DNA of 9,909 bases from Domibacillus sp. (lineage in GTDB: Bacteria; Bacillota; Bacilli; Bacillales; Domibacillaceae): NCBI GenBank assembly GCA_031177795.1, contig JAPSKG010000067.1:1-9909 (forward strand), given 5' to 3'. Positions 1 to 5,686 of the stretch are shown piece by piece (the first letter of the stretch is position 1; each line of letters starts with the position of its first letter). The notes below the pieces were generated by a model. The model did not search any database, had not been told where the DNA came from, and saw nothing but the letters and a program-made list of their open reading frames with translations. The position numbers were made by a program, and so were the translations under genes.

Positions 1-109
1 CAGATGCGATAGGATTGGCGCCATCGGGTGCCACACCGCCGGTTTCGGTGTTTTCTTTCATTGAGATGGTACCGCCTGTATGCAGCAATAAGATGTGTTT
101 TTTTAACAT
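1..109 (-). CDS. L-asparaginase family protein, N-terminal fragment
   Basis: Only the first 36 codons are in the window; the rest lies beyond the left end. Reading the minus strand from the ATG at 109-107 gives a protein beginning MLKKHILLLHTGGTISM. The TGGTIS stretch (residues 11-16) is the N-terminal signature of asparaginases/glutaminases and contains the nucleophilic threonine. The family hydrolyses L-asparagine to aspartate and ammonia. No signal peptide is visible before the motif, which suggests a cytoplasmic AnsA-like enzyme. An AAGGAG ribosome binding site (complement of 118-123) sits 8 nt from the start. The gene diverges from prsW. Family assignment is firm from the motif, but the paralogue cannot be settled from so short a piece. 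Confidence 0.85.
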   Translation of the reverse strand, partial: MLKKHILLLHTGGTISMKENTETGGVAPDGANPIAS

Positions 110-124
110 ACACTATACTCCTTA

Positions 125-153
125 TTTTCATTCTACCACTCTCATGATACGAT
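125..153 (+). promoter_or_regulatory. Putative sigma-A promoter for prsW
   Basis: TTTTCA at 125-130 is a 4-of-6 match to the -35 consensus. It is followed after 17 nt by TACGAT at 148-153, a 4-of-6 match to the -10, preceded by a TG at 145-146 (extended -10). The spacing is ideal but both hexamers are weak. It would initiate about 25 nt upstream of the prsW start codon and overlaps the opposing asparaginase promoter. Confidence 0.35.
130..138 (-). promoter_or_regulatory. Putative sigma-A promoter (extended -10) for the asparaginase gene
   Basis: On the minus strand the sequence reads TGG TAGAAT (138 down to 130): a 5-of-6 match to the -10 hexamer TATAAT, preceded by the TGn extended -10 element. 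The -35 region 17 nt upstream (about 153-158) is poor. It lies about 21 bases upstream of the asparaginase start codon and overlaps the opposing prsW promoter-like element. Inferred by eye only. Confidence 0.45.
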
Positions 154-184
154 GGAAGAAACAGAAAGAAAAGAGGAAACGTGT

Positions 185-853
185 ATGATCCCGATTCTTT
201 CAGCGGGAATTGCACCCGGTCTAGCGCTTCTTGTGTTTTTTTATTTGCGTGATCATTACGAATCGGAACCAATTGTAACGGTTGTAAAATCGTTTTTGTA
301 TGGTGTGATCATCACATTTCCGGTTATGTTCTTGCAATACGTGCTTAAAGAAGAACAATTTCTTACTGGAAATGCTTCGCAGGCATTTTTATCTGCCGCA
401 GGACCAGAAGAATTTATGAAATGGTTTGTTTTGTATTTTTTAATTTACACCCATACCCATTTTGATCAGCCATTTGATGGGATTGTTTATGCAACAAGTG
501 TTTCGCTTGGATTTGCAACTGCAGAAAACGTTCTTTATCTTGCTACACATGGGGTTCAATATGCATTTATAAGAGCACTTTTGCCTGTTTCAAGCCATGC
601 ATTGTTTGGTGTGATTATGGGCTACTACTTTACTCGAGCAAAATTTGGAAATAAAAAATCGGAAAAAAAGATGCTTGTTTTTGCTTTTTTAGCGTCTTTT
701 TTTCTTCATGGTTCCTTTGACTATATATTGTTTATTCAAAGTACCTGGATGTACTATATAATTCCGTTTATGCTATTTTTATGGTGGTTTGCTTTAAGGA
801 AAGTGAAAAAAGCACATTTATTAACAGAAGCATATCACAGGTTAAGGGTGTAA
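185..853 (+). CDS. prsW: PrsW family membrane protease (site-1 protease for the anti-sigma factor RsiW)
   Basis: A 222-residue multi-pass membrane protein with several hydrophobic segments separated by short loops. It opens with ILSAGIAPG, as recalled for B. subtilis PrsW (YpdC). The glutamate motif of the family is visible as EEFMK (residues 75-79), along with a His-rich loop HTHFD (90-94) and H175 in FLHGSFD. These glutamates and histidines are the residues thought to form the metal/active site of this family, which is related to CAAX-type membrane proteases. In B. subtilis PrsW cleaves the anti-sigma factor RsiW in response to envelope damage or antimicrobial peptides and so frees sigma-W. 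An in-frame ATG at 152 would add 11 charged residues. The ATG at 185 was chosen because an AAGAGGA-type Shine-Dalgarno lies at 171-177 and because the family starts directly with the first membrane segment. It is a single-gene unit with its own terminator, upstream of sleB as in B. subtilis. Confidence 0.93.
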   Translation: MIPILSAGIAPGLALLVFFYLRDHYESEPIVTVVKSFLYGVIITFPVMFLQYVLKEEQFLTGNASQAFLSAAGPEEFMKWFVLYFLIYTHTHFDQPFDGIVYATSVSLGFATAENVLYLATHGVQYAFIRALLPVSSHALFGVIMGYYFTRAKFGNKKSEKKMLVFAFLASFFLHGSFDYILFIQSTWMYYIIPFMLFLWWFALRKVKKAHLLTEAYHRLRV

Positions 854-882
854 AGAGACTGCTGTCAGGCAGTCTCTTTTTT
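852..882 (+). terminator. Rho-independent terminator of prsW
   Basis: A perfect 11-bp stem, AAAGAGACTGC (852-862) paired with GCAGTCTCTTT (869-879), encloses a 6-nt loop. The 3' arm runs into a T tract ending at 882. The stem begins inside the prsW stop codon. It separates vegetative prsW from the sporulation unit that follows. Confidence 0.93.
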
Positions 883-885
883 AGC

Positions 886-915
886 GTATAAAACAAAAAG
901 TGGAATGACAAACTA
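886..915 (+). promoter_or_regulatory. Putative sigma-G (forespore) promoter of sleB-ypeB
   Basis: GTATA at 886-890 fits the sigma-G/sigma-F -35 pattern GHATR. After 18 nt comes CAAACTA at 909-915, which matches the sigma-G -10 pattern CATWHTA except at the third base. In B. subtilis sleB-ypeB is transcribed in the forespore under sigma-G, so position and pattern agree. A second -10-like CATATTA lies at 920-926 but has no matching -35 at the right spacing. Assignment is by eye. Confidence 0.5.
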
Positions 916-930
916 TCACCATATTACTTT

Positions 931-940
931 AGGATGGTGA
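931..940 (+). promoter_or_regulatory. Ribosome binding site that decides the sleB start
   Basis: AGGATGGTGA approximates the AGGAGGTGA consensus and ends 5 nt before the ATG at 946. It contains the alternative upstream ATG at 934, which would then have almost no Shine-Dalgarno of its own. This favours 946. Confidence 0.6.
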
Positions 941-945
941 ATGAA

Positions 946-1695
946 ATGCAGAAATGGAAAAAAGGCATTGCTTTGCTTTTGACGTTAATGCTGTTATTAA
1001 CCGCCCAGCAGACCGGAGCGTTTTCCAACCAAATTATTCAGCGTGGAGCGGAAGGTGACGACGTAATTGAACTGCAGGCGAGGCTTCAATATACAGGATA
1101 TTACCGCAATCAGATTGATGGTGTATTCGGCTGGTCTACGTATTCAGCGCTTCGAAACTTTCAAGAATCCTTTGGCCTGCCGGTCGATGGGATAGCAGGA
1201 GCGTCAACAAAAAGAAAGCTTGAGCAAGCATCAAAATACGATGAGGCACATGTAAAAAGCCAGATTCGAAAAGGTAGGGCATTCACTTATTATGGAGGAG
1301 CCAAAACAACTGCAAAATCAGTAAATACACCAGCTGGTTTTTCACAAAATGATATTCAGCTGATGGCCAATGCAGTTTATGGTGAAGCACGGGGGGAGCC
1401 TTATCAAGGGCAAGTAGCCGTTGCCGCTGTTATATTAAACCGAATTGCCAGTGAGTCTTTTCCAAACACGGCGTCAGGAGTTATTTTTGAGCCAGGCGCT
1501 TTTACAGCTGTAGCAGACGGGCAAATATGGCTTACGCCAAATGAAAAAGCAAAAAAAGCTGTTCTGGATGCAATAAACGGGTGGGACCCGACTGGAGAAG
1601 CGCTTTACTATTTTAATCCAGACACAGCAACAAGCGGATGGATCTGGTCACGGCCGCAAATAAAACGAATCGGCAAGCACATATTTTGTGAATAG
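946..1695 (+). CDS. sleB: Spore cortex-lytic enzyme SleB, germination lytic transglycosylase
   Basis: The 249-residue product starts with a basic, hydrophobic signal peptide (about residues 1-25, MQKWKKGIALLL onward), consistent with export from the forespore to the cortex. A peptidoglycan-binding domain (PG_binding_1) follows at roughly 34-91, with GDDVIELQARL and DGVFGW. A linker comes next, then the SleB catalytic domain (Hydrolase_2 family) from about 132 to the end. The catalytic glutamate is E147 in VYGEARGEP, and the family-typical C-terminus is IGKHIFCE. SleB is a lytic transglycosylase that cleaves muramic-delta-lactam-containing cortex during germination. The linker is clearly shorter than in B. 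subtilis SleB as recalled (about 305 residues). A start at 934 is possible but less well supported. ypeB follows after 12 nt, an arrangement fitting YpeB's role in SleB placement and stability. Confidence 0.96.
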   Translation: MQKWKKGIALLLTLMLLLTAQQTGAFSNQIIQRGAEGDDVIELQARLQYTGYYRNQIDGVFGWSTYSALRNFQESFGLPVDGIAGASTKRKLEQASKYDEAHVKSQIRKGRAFTYYGGAKTTAKSVNTPAGFSQNDIQLMANAVYGEARGEPYQGQVAVAAVILNRIASESFPNTASGVIFEPGAFTAVADGQIWLTPNEKAKKAVLDAINGWDPTGEALYYFNPDTATSGWIWSRPQIKRIGKHIFCE

Positions 1696-1707
1696 GAGGC
1701 AAAGATC

Positions 1708-3045
1708 ATGCGTTCATTTATAACAGCGGCGCTGGCTGTTTTGTTGGTAGCAACAGGTATTTGGGGATACATGCAATACCAGCAAAAAAAAGCCTTGATG
1801 ATTGAAGCGGAAAACGGCTATCAGCAAGCTTTTCATGAACTAGTTTATCAAGTAGATGTAATTCATGATAAAACCGGAGAAGCGCTGGCCATGAATTCAA
1901 AATCAAATTTAACACCGGCTCTAACTGATGTATGGCGTTTAACTTCAGAAGCGCACAATGCAATCAGCCGATTGCCGCTCGGCTTCATGCCTTTTTCAAA
2001 AACAGAAGAGTTCCTGGGTGCAAGCGGTGATTTTATGTATAAAACAGCGGTCCGGGATTTAGACAGTGAACCGTTAACGGAAAAAGAATATGAAAGGCTT
2101 GAATCGTTGTATAAGCAGTCGGCAGATCTTCAAAAAGAGCTGCGGGGCGTTCAGCAAACTGTTTTAGAAAAAAATCTGCAATGGATAGACGTGGCACATG
2201 CCACGGCCAATGGCGAAGAGCCAAAAGACAATACAGTAGTCGATGGGTTTAACACGATTGAAAGAAAATCATCTGAGTTTTCAGAAGCCGATGTTTTTAA
2301 TGCGGCACAAGTCCAAAAATCAGTTTCGGATGATGCATTAAAACGATTAAAAGGAAAAGCAATTTCTAAAAAAGAAGCTGCTTCAATAGCAAAAAGTTAT
2401 TTTAATATGGATGCAGAAGTAACGTCAGTTGAACAAAGCTTAAAAGGAGCTGACGTACCATTTTACACAGTTGTTGTAGATGGGCAAGATGGTGAAGAAG
2501 GAAGCATGGACATTATGAAAAAAGGGGGATACCCGCTGACTTTTACAGTAAATAAAACACCGGGCAAAAGCAGAATTAGTTTATATGAGGCATCGGTAAA
2601 AGCGGCCGCTTTTTTGAAAAAGCACGAATTTGAAAACATGGTAGTAACGGAAAGTGCACAATACGATCATACAGGTGTGTTTACGTTCACGAAAAAAATC
2701 GGGGATACATTAATTTATCCAGAATCTGTTGTAGTGAAAACAGCTCTGGACACAGGGGATGTTATGGGCCTTGAAGCGCAGAACTACTGGAAAAACACAA
2801 AAGAGCGTAAAGTGAAAAAGCCTTCATTAACAGAAGAAAAAGCGAAAAAAGAACTGCATCCTAAATTGACGGTTTTGGAAACGCACAAAGCGGTAGTAAC
2901 AAACGAAGAAATGAAAGACGTGCTGTGCTATGAATTTTTAGCTGAAAATGGTACAGCATCTTATCGTATTTTTATTAACGCAGATACTGGAAAAGAAGAA
3001 AGGATTGAAAAATTAGCCGAAGCAGAAGCAGGCTATGAAGTTTAA
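1708..3045 (+). CDS. ypeB: Germination protein YpeB, SleB partner
   Basis: The product has 445 residues. An uncleaved N-terminal membrane anchor (about residues 4-21) is followed by a helical N-terminal domain (about 25-190) and a C-terminal half made of PepSY-like modules. The last module is recognisable near 370-440 through EEKAKKEL, CYEFL and INADTGKEE. Alignment from memory with B. subtilis YpeB (for example NAENxYQxAFHEL-like and SAQYD segments) is good along the whole length. YpeB is required for SleB to accumulate in a stable form in the dormant spore; it acts at the inner spore membrane/cortex and is degraded on germination. A GGAGG Shine-Dalgarno (about 1695-1699) precedes the ATG, and the spacing from sleB implies cotranscription from the forespore promoter. 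No PilZ-domain gene follows, unlike B. subtilis. Confidence 0.95.
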   Translation: MRSFITAALAVLLVATGIWGYMQYQQKKALMIEAENGYQQAFHELVYQVDVIHDKTGEALAMNSKSNLTPALTDVWRLTSEAHNAISRLPLGFMPFSKTEEFLGASGDFMYKTAVRDLDSEPLTEKEYERLESLYKQSADLQKELRGVQQTVLEKNLQWIDVAHATANGEEPKDNTVVDGFNTIERKSSEFSEADVFNAAQVQKSVSDDALKRLKGKAISKKEAASIAKSYFNMDAEVTSVEQSLKGADVPFYTVVVDGQDGEEGSMDIMKKGGYPLTFTVNKTPGKSRISLYEASVKAAAFLKKHEFENMVVTESAQYDHTGVFTFTKKIGDTLIYPESVVVKTALDTGDVMGLEAQNYWKNTKERKVKKPSLTEEKAKKELHPKLTVLETHKAVVTNEEMKDVLCYEFLAENGTASYRIFINADTGKEERIEKLAEAEAGYEV

Positions 3046-3094
3046 ATAACCAGCTGTTATACGGATTGAATTTTTAAAATCAATAAAAAACAAT

Positions 3095-3119
3095 AGGAAC
3101 CCAACACGGGTTCTTTTTT
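3095..3119 (+). terminator. Rho-independent terminator of sleB-ypeB
   Basis: Stem GAACCC (3097-3102) with GGGTTC (3108-3113), extendable by a G-T and an A-T pair, with loop AACAC and a six-T run at 3114-3119. It lies about 50 nt after the ypeB stop and directly ahead of the cmk promoter. Confidence 0.85.
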
Positions 3120-3145
3120 GTGTCTTCAGTCATGTGTGATAAAAT
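3118..3145 (+). promoter_or_regulatory. Putative sigma-A promoter of cmk
   Basis: TAAAAT at 3140-3145 is a 5-of-6 match to the -10 and carries a TG at 3137-3138 (extended -10). A weak -35, TTGTGT, lies at 3118-3123 with 16-nt spacing and overlaps the tail of the ypeB terminator. It would start transcription about 25 nt upstream of the cmk start codon. Confidence 0.5.
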
Positions 3146-3174
3146 GAATAAGAATTTTTTGATGAGGTGAAAGA

Positions 3175-3858
3175 ATGGAAAAACAACTACAAATTGCAAT
3201 TGATGGCCCTGCTGCTGCAGGAAAAAGCACGGCAGCAAAAATTGTGGCCGAACGGCTTTCATATATTTATATTGATACGGGAGCGATGTACAGGGCCCTT
3301 ACGTATAAGGCTTTGCAAGAACAAATAGATTTTGAAAATGGAGAAGCGCTCGGGCAGCTTCTTTCAAAAACAGAAATTGCACTGGGACAAGGAGAAAATG
3401 GGCAAGTTGTTTTTCTTGATGGCATTGATGTTACAGAAGCAATTCGAAAACATGAAGTGACAAATAATGTTTCAGCGGTTGCGCGGCACAGTCAAGTAAG
3501 GCGAGATATGACCATTCGCCAGCAAAAGCTTGCTGCCAAAGGCGGTGTTGTGATGGATGGACGAGATATTGGCACTAGTGTGCTCCCGGAAGCTGAAGTG
3601 AAAATCTTTTTGCTGGCGGGAGTAGAAGAAAGAGCAAAGCGCCGTTATGCAGAAAATGTGAAAAAAGGGTTTTCATCTGATTTGGAGAATTTAAAAAGGG
3701 AGATTGCTGCACGTGACAAAATGGACACGGAACGGGTGGAGTCGCCATTGAAAAAAGCAGATGATGCCATTGAAATCAACACAACTTTAATGACTATTGA
3801 TCAAGTTGTAGATGAAATTATGAAGATTGTGGCAAAGGTGAGTGAAAAACAATGGTGA
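3175..3858 (+). CDS. cmk: (d)CMP kinase
   Basis: The product has 227 residues, the usual length for bacterial cytidylate kinase. The P-loop GPAAAGKST is at residues 11-19, the NMP-binding segment DTGAMYRALTYKA follows, and the family signature MDGRDIGT lies near 121-128. A lid-type arginine-rich stretch (KRRYAENVKKG) comes after it. The enzyme transfers phosphate from ATP to CMP or dCMP in the cytoplasm, recycling CMP released by phospholipid synthesis and RNA turnover. The start is supported by GAGGTGA at 3164-3170. The stop overlaps the plsC start (ATGGTGA, 3852-3858), which indicates translational coupling with a phospholipid acyltransferase. Confidence 0.97.
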   Translation: MEKQLQIAIDGPAAAGKSTAAKIVAERLSYIYIDTGAMYRALTYKALQEQIDFENGEALGQLLSKTEIALGQGENGQVVFLDGIDVTEAIRKHEVTNNVSAVARHSQVRRDMTIRQQKLAAKGGVVMDGRDIGTSVLPEAEVKIFLLAGVEERAKRRYAENVKKGFSSDLENLKREIAARDKMDTERVESPLKKADDAIEINTTLMTIDQVVDEIMKIVAKVSEKQW

Positions 3859-4436
3859 CTTTTTATACAATTGCAAAAACGGTTGTTAAAACAATTTTGA
3901 CGCCTGCTTACCGTATTCAAGTGTCGGGTCTCGAGCATTTTCCGAAAGAAGGAGGTGTCCTTCTTTGCGCCAATCACATTGATAACCTTGATCCACCGGT
4001 TGTGGGAATTACATCCGAGCGTCCCGTTCGTTTTATGGCCAAAGAAGAATTGTTTAAAACGAAGTGGATGGGGAAATTAATGAAGGGACTGAATGTATTT
4101 CCGGTGAAACGCGGCATGAGCGACAGGGAAGCAATCCGGACAGGCTTAAAAATATTAAAAGAAGGACAAGTTTTAGGCCTTTTTCCGGAGGGGACGCGTT
4201 CAAAGGATGGCAGCCTTGGGAAAGGAATGACTGGCGCTGGATTTTTTGCTTTAAGAACAAATGCTGCTGTGGTACCGTGCGCACTGATCGGCCCTTATAA
4301 AATTGGCCGTAAATTAAAAGTTGTGTATGGCCCCCCGGTAGACTTGGAGCCACTCCGTGAACGAAAAGCTTCTCCAGAAGAAGCAACAGAGGCAATTATG
4401 AATGCCATCGGAAAATTGATTAAAGATCATTCATGA
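3852..4436 (+). CDS. plsC: 1-acyl-sn-glycerol-3-phosphate acyltransferase PlsC
   Basis: A 194-residue member of the LPLAT/AGPAT family. The catalytic HX4D motif is NHIDNLD (H42, D47), the substrate-binding FPEGTRS motif is at residues 111-117, and VVPCALIG follows near 140-147. The N-terminus is amphipathic/hydrophobic (YTIAKTVVKTIL), suiting membrane association. It acylates lysophosphatidic acid at position 2 to give phosphatidic acid, the precursor of CDP-diacylglycerol. The ATG overlaps the end of cmk, and AAGGTGAG (about 3835-3842) can serve as Shine-Dalgarno. Other acyltransferases share these motifs, so the exact acceptor is inferred from family and length. gpsA, about 3.8 kb downstream, makes the glycerol-3-phosphate this pathway uses. 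Confidence 0.92.
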   Translation: MVTFYTIAKTVVKTILTPAYRIQVSGLEHFPKEGGVLLCANHIDNLDPPVVGITSERPVRFMAKEELFKTKWMGKLMKGLNVFPVKRGMSDREAIRTGLKILKEGQVLGLFPEGTRSKDGSLGKGMTGAGFFALRTNAAVVPCALIGPYKIGRKLKVVYGPPVDLEPLRERKASPEEATEAIMNAIGKLIKDHS

Positions 4437-4442
4437 TGAGCA

Positions 4443-4480
4443 TCTAACTTGACAAATTCGCGTATTTGTTAGAAGTTAGA
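4443..4480 (+). repeat. Long imperfect inverted repeat between plsC and the S1-protein gene
   Basis: The outer arms TCTAACTT (4443-4450) and AAGTTAGA (4473-4480) and the inner arms ACAAAT (4452-4457) and ATTTGT (4464-4469) are perfect complements. They are separated by a single G on one side and TAG on the other, with loop TCGCGT. The 38-nt element would fold as a hairpin in RNA or could be an operator. It is not followed directly by a T tract, only by AGAAAGAATTTTT, so it is a poor canonical terminator. Confidence 0.7.
4449..4475 (+). promoter_or_regulatory. Possible promoter of the S1-protein gene inside the inverted repeat
   Basis: A perfect -35 hexamer TTGACA (4449-4454) is followed, at a short 15-nt spacing, by TAGAAG (4470-4475), a 4-of-6 match to the -10, with TG two bases upstream of the hexamer. 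The short spacer makes this uncertain. A second perfect TTGACA at 4500-4505 has no usable -10 before the start codon. Confidence 0.25.
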
Positions 4481-4531
4481 AGAAAGAATTTTTAAAAAAT
4501 TGACAGCAGTTTGTATTGAGGAGGATTACAT

Positions 4532-5611
4532 ATGACAGAGGATATGAACCAGGTAGAAGTGAATAACTACTCCGTTGGTGATAAAGTGCGCGCCACGGTC
4601 GTGAAAGTCGAAGAAAAGCAAGTCCAAGTTGAAATTGCGGACAGCAAGAAAGACGGCATTATTCCGATCAGTGAACTGTCAAGCCTTCACGTAGAAAAAG
4701 CATCGGACGTCGTCACAGAAGGCGACGAGCTTGAACTGCTTGTAACAAAAGAAGAAGATGATCTATACGTTTTGTCAAAACGCAAAGCAGATGCTGAAAC
4801 CGCATGGGATGAAATGCAGCGTCGCTTTGAAGAAAACGAGATTTTTGAAGCTGAAATTAAAGAAGTGGTAAAAGGCGGTCTTGTTGTTGACCTTGGCATC
4901 CGTGGATTTATACCAGCTTCGCTTGTTGAAGATCATTTTGTAGAAGATTTTGAAGATTATAAAGGCCGCGTTATGAAGCTTAAGATTGTTGAGCTTGAGC
5001 AAGAAAAAAACCGGTTGATTTTATCACACCGGGCGGTTTTAGATATTGAAAAAGCAGAAAACAAGCAAAAAGTGCTAGAAGATATTCAAGCTGGCGATGT
5101 AATAGAAGGGAAAGTTCAACGGTTAACCGACTTTGGTGCTTTTGTTGATATTGGCGGCGTGGATGGACTTGTTCATATTTCTCAACTTTCTCACGACCAC
5201 GTTGAAAAACCTTCTGACGTATTAACAGAAGGCCAGGAAGTGAAAGTAAAAGTGCTGTCGATTGATCGAGACAGTGAACGCATCTCACTTTCTATTAAAG
5301 AAACTTTGCCTGGACCGTGGGAAAACATAGCAGAACGTGCACCAATTGGATCAGAACATGACGGAACAGTTAAACGTCTTGTTTCCTATGGTGCTTTTGT
5401 TGAAGTGTTCCCTGGAGTTGAAGGACTGGTTCATATCTCACAAATTTCAAACCGGCATATTGGAACACCTCATGAAGTATTAGAAGAAGGACAGCAGGTT
5501 AAAGTAAAAGTGCTGGATGCAAATGAACAAGAACACCGTCTTTCACTGAGCATGAAGGCATTTGAAGAACAAGAACAAGAAGACGAACTTGATTCATATG
5601 AATTGCCATAA
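4532..5611 (+). CDS. rpsA: S1-domain RNA-binding protein (RpsA/YpfD homologue), lacking its conserved C-terminal tail
   Basis: The 359-residue protein consists of four S1 (OB-fold) repeats, at about residues 15-83, 102-167, 187-256 and 273-341. Repeat signatures are GIIPISELS, RGFIPASLV, GLVHISQLS and GLVHISQIS. It is the firmicute counterpart of ribosomal protein S1 (B. subtilis YpfD, about 382 residues as recalled), a cytoplasmic single-stranded-RNA-binding protein; in B. subtilis it is not a permanent ribosome component. A strong GGAGG precedes the ATG by 8 nt. The reading frame stops at TAA 5609-5611 after an acidic stretch (EEQEQEDELDSYELP). The next 19 codons, in the same frame, encode a tail resembling the normal family C-terminus. 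The annotated product is therefore probably truncated by about 20 residues, with all four S1 domains intact. Confidence 0.93.
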   Translation: MTEDMNQVEVNNYSVGDKVRATVVKVEEKQVQVEIADSKKDGIIPISELSSLHVEKASDVVTEGDELELLVTKEEDDLYVLSKRKADAETAWDEMQRRFEENEIFEAEIKEVVKGGLVVDLGIRGFIPASLVEDHFVEDFEDYKGRVMKLKIVELEQEKNRLILSHRAVLDIEKAENKQKVLEDIQAGDVIEGKVQRLTDFGAFVDIGGVDGLVHISQLSHDHVEKPSDVLTEGQEVKVKVLSIDRDSERISLSIKETLPGPWENIAERAPIGSEHDGTVKRLVSYGAFVEVFPGVEGLVHISQISNRHIGTPHEVLEEGQQVKVKVLDANEQEHRLSLSMKAFEEQEQEDELDSYELP

Positions 5612-5671
5612 GAAAGTTCAGGATTTCAAATCGGTGATATCCTTGGTGACCAATTAAAAGACTTAAAATAA
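5612..5671 (+). other. Detached in-frame C-terminal tail of the S1-domain protein
   Basis: Nineteen sense codons directly after the TAA at 5609-5611 read ESSGFQIGDILGDQLKDLK and end at TAA 5669-5671. B. subtilis YpfD, as recalled, ends in a very similar GFQLGDLIGDKLNKLK. The frame is continuous with the upstream gene, so one base change in the first stop (for example from GAA, CAA or AAA) would restore a 379-residue protein. No in-frame start codon lies inside this stretch, so it cannot be an independent gene. It is either a recent nonsense remnant or a readthrough extension. Confidence 0.85.
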
Positions 5672-5686
5672 GCTGGTGATGAATAC

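Noticed and set aside
152..184. Upstream ATG for prsW
   Set aside because: It would prepend a charged peptide (MEETERKEETC) not expected before the first membrane segment of the family. Its ATG overlaps a promoter -10-like sequence and lacks a Shine-Dalgarno.
3045..3060. Small inverted repeat ATAAC/GTTAT just after ypeB
   Set aside because: The stem has only 5 bp with no T tract, and a much better terminator follows at 3095-3119.
4054..4395. 113-codon minus-strand open frame inside plsC
   Set aside because: It is antisense to a complete acyltransferase gene and has no own context or motif.
4481..4500. A/T palindrome-like stretch before the S1-protein gene considered as the T tract of a terminator
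   Set aside because: The Ts are separated from the hairpin at 4443-4480 by AGAAAGAA and followed at once by As, so the arrangement does not fit an intrinsic terminator.
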